A stretch of DNA of 64,000 nucleotides. It comes from Stratiolaelaps scimitus (taxonomy: Eukaryota > Arthropoda > Arachnida > Mesostigmata > Laelapidae). The stretch spans positions 8,246,001-8,310,000 of the forward strand of contig JABWDB010000004.1 in NCBI GenBank assembly GCA_019614645.1, read 5' to 3'. The notes beneath the pieces were generated by a model. The model saw only the letters and a list, made by a program, of their open reading frames with translations, searched no databases and was not told where the DNA came from. The position numbers and the translations under genes are program-made. Shown piece after piece: positions 57,630 to 64,000 of this stretch (its first letter is position 1; every line of letters begins with the position of its first letter).

Positions 57630-60600
57630 TGCATTATCATACAAAAGATTAAAGGATTACTACTGATAGGCTACCAAACACGTAATAATGCATACAGGTT
57701 CGACGACGAGCCTGAATCCCTAGACACCTCTCTCACGCGCTGCCCCAGGCTCATTCGTGCTCAGCTATAATAAGCAACAAAGACTTCATTTCAACGGCTA
57801 GGATTCACGAAGGCGCTGCGCCAGTGGACACAATAAAGGCGCAAGTGTAAGTCGACATCCAAGCTTTGGGGCGTTGAAGTGCCACTGGTAGACATGGATA
57901 TTGTCGCTTGTGCGTGCAGCTTGCGTGATAGGTTGCAGTGTCTTTGCTGAATCTTCGATTGTCCATTCGGGAATTTCAATTGATTGGATGCTTGCCCTTC
58001 GAATACTGATTCAATCTAAAACTTCGCGGGTGTTTACTTCGTTTCGTCTGTTTAGGGCCGCCTTAACAAGCTCAGTTTCATGATTCGGTGCCTCTCCGTA
58101 AAACTCGCCTTCTATGTAACACAGTTCTTGGATACAGTTATTTCCAGACACCAGTCGATCGACTGGTAATTTGCCCATCTATGTATACAGTCGTGAAGCA
58201 CACATGTCCATCTGCGAACGTAACGTACAAACAAAGCTCTCACACGTACTAACGATAAGATATATGCACACTCGTGTTACTCTGCAATTGTTTTCTAGAG
58301 TGACTGTAGACAGTAGCTATGGCAATAGCAGACACCCCACAACACCTAACTTTCCGTTGGCTGCAGAGTGTTATTTCGGGGAATATCGACTCTCACAAGT
58401 GGCATGTTCACCTATACTTCTAGTGGTACATTTGCAGCTTCGCAACAGCCGGTGGAGTTGATAAGACCGTGCTGAGAGGAAAGACGAGGCTGACTGGCTG
58501 TATTTTGCGTTGTCTGCCACTGTTCTCCTCGAATAGGAATCGTTGTCTTTTTCAATACCTGTGTGTGACCCTGGGAGCCTTCTTTCTGCTGCCGTATATT
58601 TACGAGTCGACTTTACGTGTAGCCTCCCTACGCCAGATCGGCTTCAAACGCACGACGTTACTCCGACAATAGTAGGAGTTTTGCCAGCCAAACGGCACGA
58701 GGCGAGAAGGTAGTCCACGCTTTCTTCCGGCAGCGGTGAAAACTGCCGTTGAAAGTTATGCAACACACGAAACAGCTCCGAGCTTCAACCGCCAACGGCA
58801 ACGAATCACTGTCAGGGCGGGTGTCGATTGTCACTCAATTGACGGAAGGATTTCCTTCCCGAGGGCTGTCAAACAATGCGCCTATAATGTATGTGTAGTC
58901 GCCAAGTGACAAGCTGGTCGAAACGCTATTGTTCCATTTTGAAACGGAGCGAACAACGAGCAGGGCTGATAAGCGTTTCGCTACGAGTTCAGGCGCAACG
59001 GAGAAGTCTTGCGTCGAAATTCGTCACGGCACTCCAAACTTTCACTGTTTACCAGCCCACAGGTAAACGCACCAGAGCGGATCGTACCCCGGGTTGGCAA
59101 AACTAGCGAAGCCTTCCCGATTGCAGGGCGCACACGAACACGCCACGAACAAACGCGACATCATTCATACTAGATATATAAGATTAAAAATGTGTTATAA
59201 TATTTCACCAGCCGTTGCTACCTTCACTGTTCACTTGCGAAATATAAAGTGCTGAAATCCTTTTGTTGGGGGCGAGACACTGCTTGGGGTTTGCCACAAA
59301 TATTCGTGATGCTCTCAGATTTCGGTTCGCGTGTTGAGGGGCAATTAAATGAACCGATTACGTCGGCCGGCTCGTTACAACACGTCGCGTTCAATGGTAG
59401 CCCGCTGCCCTTGAGGCATTGACGTTTTTAACGAACGCCTCTCTTCTATGACCGCACACGTTTTTCTGCATGCTGAAATCTCAACTCGAACATCTTGGAT
59501 AGATAGACAAAGGAGGTGCATTCGATGTACACTCGGTTGAAGTGTGAACCACTTATCAGTATTAAGGGGGGGGGGGGGTTGAAGGGGTCGCAGTTAATTA
59601 CATGCGAGGGATGCGGTTAACGACAGGCTCGAGTGTCCAGACACGTGGCCATGTTTGCGGCCTGGAACACGACCTCCTTCCCATCACCTGGCCCCTACAC
59701 TGAATGCGTGAGCTGGATGTAGAGTTTCCTGTACTGTCGCGAATGCAATTCTGTTCATTCCTCGGTTGTAAAATGATTGTATGCTTTCTTGGGCCTCTAC
59801 TCGTTTTTCATGTAGGGCTGTTCATCGTTCGCTTAGAGCGAATTTCAAAGAAGTGTATCTATCACACAATACAAAGGCACCTATGTATAATACATATATT
59901 CAAAAGCCAAGTGGAGCCGAAGTTGAACGAAGGAGCGGACAGAAGTGTACTTACGTCAAGTCATATATTATTGTTATTATTATGTTATCCTTGGTGAAGA
60001 TGATGATGATAATACAGACAAAAATGATATAGCCGTATCTCGTTTGACTGAATCTGTCCTTTTCTGGCGAATCCGAGTAGCTCCGTTAAGCGTAGTGGAC
60101 TTCGTGTTCGGCGAACCATTACGGTAGGAGCGCTAGACAAAGCCGATATCGCACTAGGTCGTCCGTCCCTTGTTGGCACCTGTGACCAAGGTTTAGCACC
60201 GGAGACCCAGTTGTGGTTGGCAATACGACAGTTAACGACTCCCAAAGATAAGGCACGTTCACTTGTCCATTCCCGTCGCACCAGAGTCTCGATGACCGGT
60301 CCAAGCGAAGACACCGCTACCTAACCGCCACCCTTAGTTTATTAAACAGTGTTGTTATCTTCGTTCGGAATTTCCCTTCACAGTGAACGACTGTGAATAC
60401 ACGAGGATTACTCAGGGACAGTAATGTTTCACTCAAGCTAAGTTGAGTGCTTGCATCTCGTCAGCCGCGGTAACACCTCGAGCGGGCACAGGTCATAACA
60501 TCAATGCAATTCATTCGATGGCTCTTGTCTTCTCCTTAGAATTGATATAGCTAATTTCACGATGGTGGTTCGCGATTATCGAAAGAAACCTGTTCTTGTG

Positions 60601-62400
60601 ATCTGTCTCGCGGGAAGTATAGCGAGCCATTTGACGGAAGCCTGGATATATATATATATACGTAAAATATAGATCAAATGCGGCACCACCTCGGCCTGCC
60701 TCGGCTCAATATGTGTGGGCCTCGATCTTTAAGAACTCTCTACTAGGCATTACGTACGAAGTAATCACGGAACTTCTCGTAAATGTGCAAGCTAATAATT
60801 GTTGGTTGCTGGGATATTGTCAGCCCGACGTGGAATCGCTATGCTACTAGCGCAGAATACCTGTCTTTCCGAGAGGCGGTTGAACGAGACAGAGTCGTCG
60901 TCTCTAGATCGGAAGCACTGTGCCTCCAATCGGCTGATATTAACATCGGAAGTATTAGACTAGACTATGCAGTGATCAGTACCAATTTTTTTTGTAAGAC
61001 ATTCAATAAGATATGCGCCCATGGGTAGGATTTGCTAACTTTGTCTAGGGTACACGTTCTGTCTGTGTATATATGCAGTCATACCCAAAAGGTCATAATG
61101 CCAATATAGCTTCCCCCTATATATATATATATATGTCTGTATATATATGTATATATATTACGCGTGAATATCTGGTTAGAGGAGTCAGGAGCTATATGGA
61201 ACGAGCCATTTTTATGAAGGGAGCGTTGGTTTTGAGAATGTGTACTATCAAACCTACTGAATGTTTCAGACAAACGTAGAGATTTGGTGCGATTTGCAGT
61301 CATGTATTTTCTCAAAGAGGAAATTTGAAAATAGTTTAGGCTGCTTTTGACAGGCAGGCTTCCGTTTACATTTACCTGGACTGAGCTGGAGCCATGGAAA
61401 AGGGGGAATAACCAGCGCGTTGTTTTTATATCGTAGTGTTGCATGACTTAGAGTTACATTTTCGAAAAATATGAGCCGAAACAAAATTGCTTTTATAAAT
61501 GTCGAAGCCTTGAGTCTAATGATTCATACCTCGTATGTGCTATATGGTCCAGTTTTCAGTTGGGCAATACGGAACAGCGTAGTTTTGAGTGCACAGAAAA
61601 TACAGGAGTTGTAATTTGACTGGGGAATCGAAACAACTAATGATATAGAGCTTACTGTTATTTTCTCTGTCCGCTTATATCGAGATATGGTTTTACAGAT
61701 AAATAGTTCAAACAGATCACTCACAGTTAACTTTGAAATGGCCAAACGTTGGTGAATCTTTATAAGCAACTTTACCGCCAGACTTTCGTGCTTTGCCGGA
61801 AACAAATTATAACGACTATCTTGCCACAGCAGTATAGCACGGAGTCCAAACAATACTGCCGACAAATACATCTAATTTCTGTGACGGCTCAAATGCAGTA
61901 TCCTATCTAGCGGCGAGTCGGGTGATCACGTGATCACAAAGCAGTTGTAATTTTAATCGGAGAAAAGGGTCTTTCCAGGAAGCTAAAGGAGGTGCTCCCT
62001 GGGGGGCCACTCATAACCCGAGAATAATCGATACTGCTTTCCAAACGACGACAGTAAGGTTCTCTACACAACGTCTCCTTGTCGGTATCGCCTTTCTTTA
62101 GCAACGGCAAATGGGTTATGGAGCTCATGTTCAGCTAAAACATTAATATAGTGGTATCTGAGTGCTTGAGTAGATCTAATTGGCTGATCTGCACAAAATC
62201 ACCTGTGTCCCACAGGTAAAAACAAAGAGGCAGGCATCTAATAGAATACGTGCCAGTTGACATTTTGTTCAACTGAGCCCCGAGGGTCCCCAGATCTCAC
62301 CAGTGTAGATTGAGGTTAAATAAAACAATTTAACTATTTGATCCTAGCTGCGGTTGTGTCCCACAGAACATCACCTCAAGCGTCAATACTGCTGCTTGTT
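57630..62400. other. No recognised host gene
   Basis: AT-rich DNA with a poly-G run at 59566-59578 and TA runs at 60645 and 61117. A minus frame at 61524-61871 begins with VLFGLRAILLWQDS, vaguely like the LLGLR block of Gypsy integrases, but it is too degraded to call. Confidence 0.35.
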
Positions 62401-62420
62401 GCGAGTATCTAATCCGAGGG

Positions 62421-62660
62421 CTAACAGGTTCTTCTGACCGTAGACGGACCTCGAGCATTGGTCAACGACCACCAGATGCTGCCAACGTGATTCTCTCGAT
62501 CCGATTCCCTGCCTGGCTGTTCGTCCGCCATGTCTACGTGGGCTGCATCGAAATTGCAGAAAAGGACGTTCCCATTCAGCTTCTTCTGAGCGGCGGGTCT
62601 ATGGTTGGTCGCAGTCGTTGAGACGAACAAGAGGACCAAGGCACCAACAGGTAGAGTGAC
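62421..62660 (-). CDS. Candidate exon with hydrophobic leader, unrecognised
   Basis: After a possible acceptor (CGGCTAAG at 62661) the minus strand reads VTLPVGALVLLFVSTTAT, a signal-peptide-like hydrophobic stretch. It continues through NVLFCNFDAAHVDMADEQ and WWSLTNARG to a stop at 62421. No Met starts the hydrophobic stretch, so the start codon would be in an upstream exon, or a non-ATG frame is being overread. A weak donor (GTCCGT) after NARG could end it earlier. The family is not recognised. Confidence 0.25.
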   Translation of the reverse strand, partial: VTLPVGALVLLFVSTTATNHRPAAQKKLNGNVLFCNFDAAHVDMADEQPGRESDRENHVGSIWWSLTNARGPSTVRRTC

Positions 62661-62676
62661 CTTAGCCGCCGAAGAA

Positions 62677-62697
62677 CAACAACAACAACAACAACAG
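62677..62697. repeat. (CAA)n microsatellite
   Basis: About seven CAA units. Confidence 0.95.
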
Positions 62698-62787
62698 TGA
62701 TCGAAGGGTAGACTCGTCTAGATCTGACGGCGCCGAATCTGACATTGTCAGGCTCTAACCGAATCAAGGGGAAAACGACAACATCAC

Positions 62788-62842
62788 AAAAGCGAGCGAG
62801 CGAGCGAGAGAGAAAGAGAGAGAGAGAGAAAGAGAAAGAGCT
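62788..62842. repeat. Purine-rich GAGC/GAGA tract
   Basis: Several GAGC units followed by GA and GAAA repeats. Confidence 0.9.
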
Positions 62843-63041
62843 GAAGGGAAATGTTTCCTTTCGTCGGTTAGTCGGTTACTTGTTGAGTGAATCAGCTAGC
62901 TCGATGCATCATCGTAATGCAATGCAACACACTTGCAGCAATCGTCCATTCGATGGGCACTGCTACCCGAACGAAAAGTACAGGCCGGAAAGGGAGACAG
63001 GATAAGCTAAGCAGTTGAAGTTACCTATTGTGTATTTTACA

Positions 63042-64000
63042 GGATATACTTTGCCACCTGGGATCCTGAACCTCCAGCTCCCTCCGGAAGCGGCGTCGCA
63101 GGCTTCCCTTCCAGTCCGCTTCGGTGGCCTCGGCATCCTCAGTGTACGCCGCTTGGCTGACGTTTGCTACGCCGCGTCGCTTACGGCGGTTGCCGACATG
63201 GTCGCTACAGTCCTCCCCCCCGAAGCGCTCGCCCACTTCTCCGCTTCCCAGGAAGCTGCCCTTGACCAGACGGGCGTCCGCGCTCGGGTCCCTCCGGACA
63301 AACAGAGCAAGCAGCGGGCGTGGTCCGATGCCCTGCACCAGGAGCTGCGGGACTCCCTCCTGGCCTCTGCGCCACACGTTGCTGACCAAGCTCGCCTCCG
63401 GGCTGTCGACAGGCCTGGTGCGGGGGCGTGGCTCCACGCGCTGCCCTCGTCGTCCCTTGGTACTGCTCTAGACGATCGCTCCCTCCGCTTCTGTGTGGGC
63501 CTTCGCCTCGGGGCCCCTGTAGTTGCGGCCCACAGCTGCGAGCGTTGCGGGGACCCCGTCGCAACGAATGGCCATCACGGTCTCTCGTGCGAACGCAGCG
63601 CCGGTCGCCATCCGCGACACACGATGCTTAACGACACGCTCGTGAGGGCCCTCCACTCCGCCGGTATTCCTTGCACAAGGGAGCCACAGGGCCTCGACAC
63701 CTCTGACGGGCGCCGCCCTGACGGCCTCACCCTTATCCCCTTTCATCGAGGCCTGCACCTGGTCTGGGACGGCACTGTGGTTGACACTCTAGCACCTTCT
63801 TATGTCAACCACTGTGCAACCATCCCCGGTTACGCAGTAGCGCGTGCGGAACGGGCAAAGCTAAGGAAGTACGCCGCACTCCAAGCAACCCACCTGTTTT
63901 CCCCCCTTGCCTTTGAGACCTTGGGCGGGCACGGCCCTCTCACTGCGAACTTCCTCGAGGGGGTCTACCACAGGTTGATCCGCGCCACCGGGGACAAGCG
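63042..64000 (+). mobile_element. Non-LTR retrotransposon, C-terminal part of the reverse-transcriptase protein (continues past right edge)
   Basis: One GC-rich frame is open from 63006 to the window end (about 331 codons). Base composition jumps to GC-rich at about 63042, so the element probably starts there, 5'-truncated. It contains ASLPVRFGGLGILSV, the block that follows the reverse-transcriptase/thumb region in many invertebrate LINE proteins. A CCHC-type zinc motif follows (Cys codons at 63537 and 63546, His at 63573/63576, Cys at 63588). Then comes RRPDG (from 63711) with WDGTVVDTLAPSY (from 63765), which resembles the RPD...D/E signature of restriction-like endonucleases used by some LINE groups to nick target DNA. 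The absence of stops or shifts suggests a fairly young copy. Confidence 0.8.

Noticed and set aside
61524..61871. Minus frame with a possible integrase-like LFGLR block
   Set aside because: Only one short weak motif fits. Not enough for a feature of its own.
1..64000. CRISPR arrays, prokaryotic operons or defence systems
   Set aside because: The direct repeats found are microsatellites, transposon ends or single duplications. Introns and transposable elements mark the window as eukaryotic.

Overview
This window is eukaryotic genomic DNA. Short exons are separated by AT-rich introns with GT/AG splice sites. Microsatellites are abundant, most of the sequence is non-coding, and the repeats are decayed retrotransposons, a mariner remnant and SINE-like pieces. 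There are no operons, ribosome-binding sites or bacterial genes. The best guess is an arthropod, possibly a parasitiform mite such as Varroa. That guess rests on general character and is not proven by any one sequence.

Layout. 254-2815 (minus strand) holds four consecutive, phase-compatible exons of a glutamate carboxypeptidase II / NAALADase-family (M28) peptidase. The 3' part of the gene, with the catalytic residues, runs off the left edge. 4.0-5.3 kb and 6.6-7.6 kb are GC- and CpG-rich blocks, possibly promoters or 5' UTRs. 8.3-13.9 kb has isolated candidate exons on both strands, each with good splice sites, from proteins I do not recognise. 14.5-15.7, 21.3-22.4, 26.3-28.8, 44.5-48.6 and 49.4-50.2 kb are further CpG-rich blocks. 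The 21.3 kb block contains a 215-codon candidate first coding exon (minus), and the 44.5 kb block a candidate terminal exon (minus).

Mobile DNA. 33862-35134 is a short, internally deleted LTR retrotransposon with two LTRs, a polypurine tract and a 5-bp target-site duplication. Its 5' junction with host DNA has been tandemly copied. LINE reverse-transcriptase remnants lie at about 32.05-32.6 kb and 57.0-57.6 kb (minus). A mariner transposase remnant lies at 54.4-54.75 kb (minus). A tRNA-like SINE lies at about 55 kb, and short fragments of the same family occur at 5.9, 16.5 and 25.8 kb, two of them with clear target-site duplications. The right edge, from about 63.04 kb, is an uninterrupted GC-rich frame for the C-terminal part of a non-LTR retrotransposon protein with a CCHC zinc motif and a restriction-like nuclease signature.

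Other structure. Several short perfect or near-perfect hairpins (5.5, 6.5, 18.15, 20.1, 37.3, 50.6 kb) look like products of local template switching rather than old repeats. The longest is a 76-bp palindrome centred on (TA)15. I see no RNA gene, CRISPR array or prokaryote-type defence or metabolic system. No host pathway can be reconstructed beyond the single recognisable peptidase gene.
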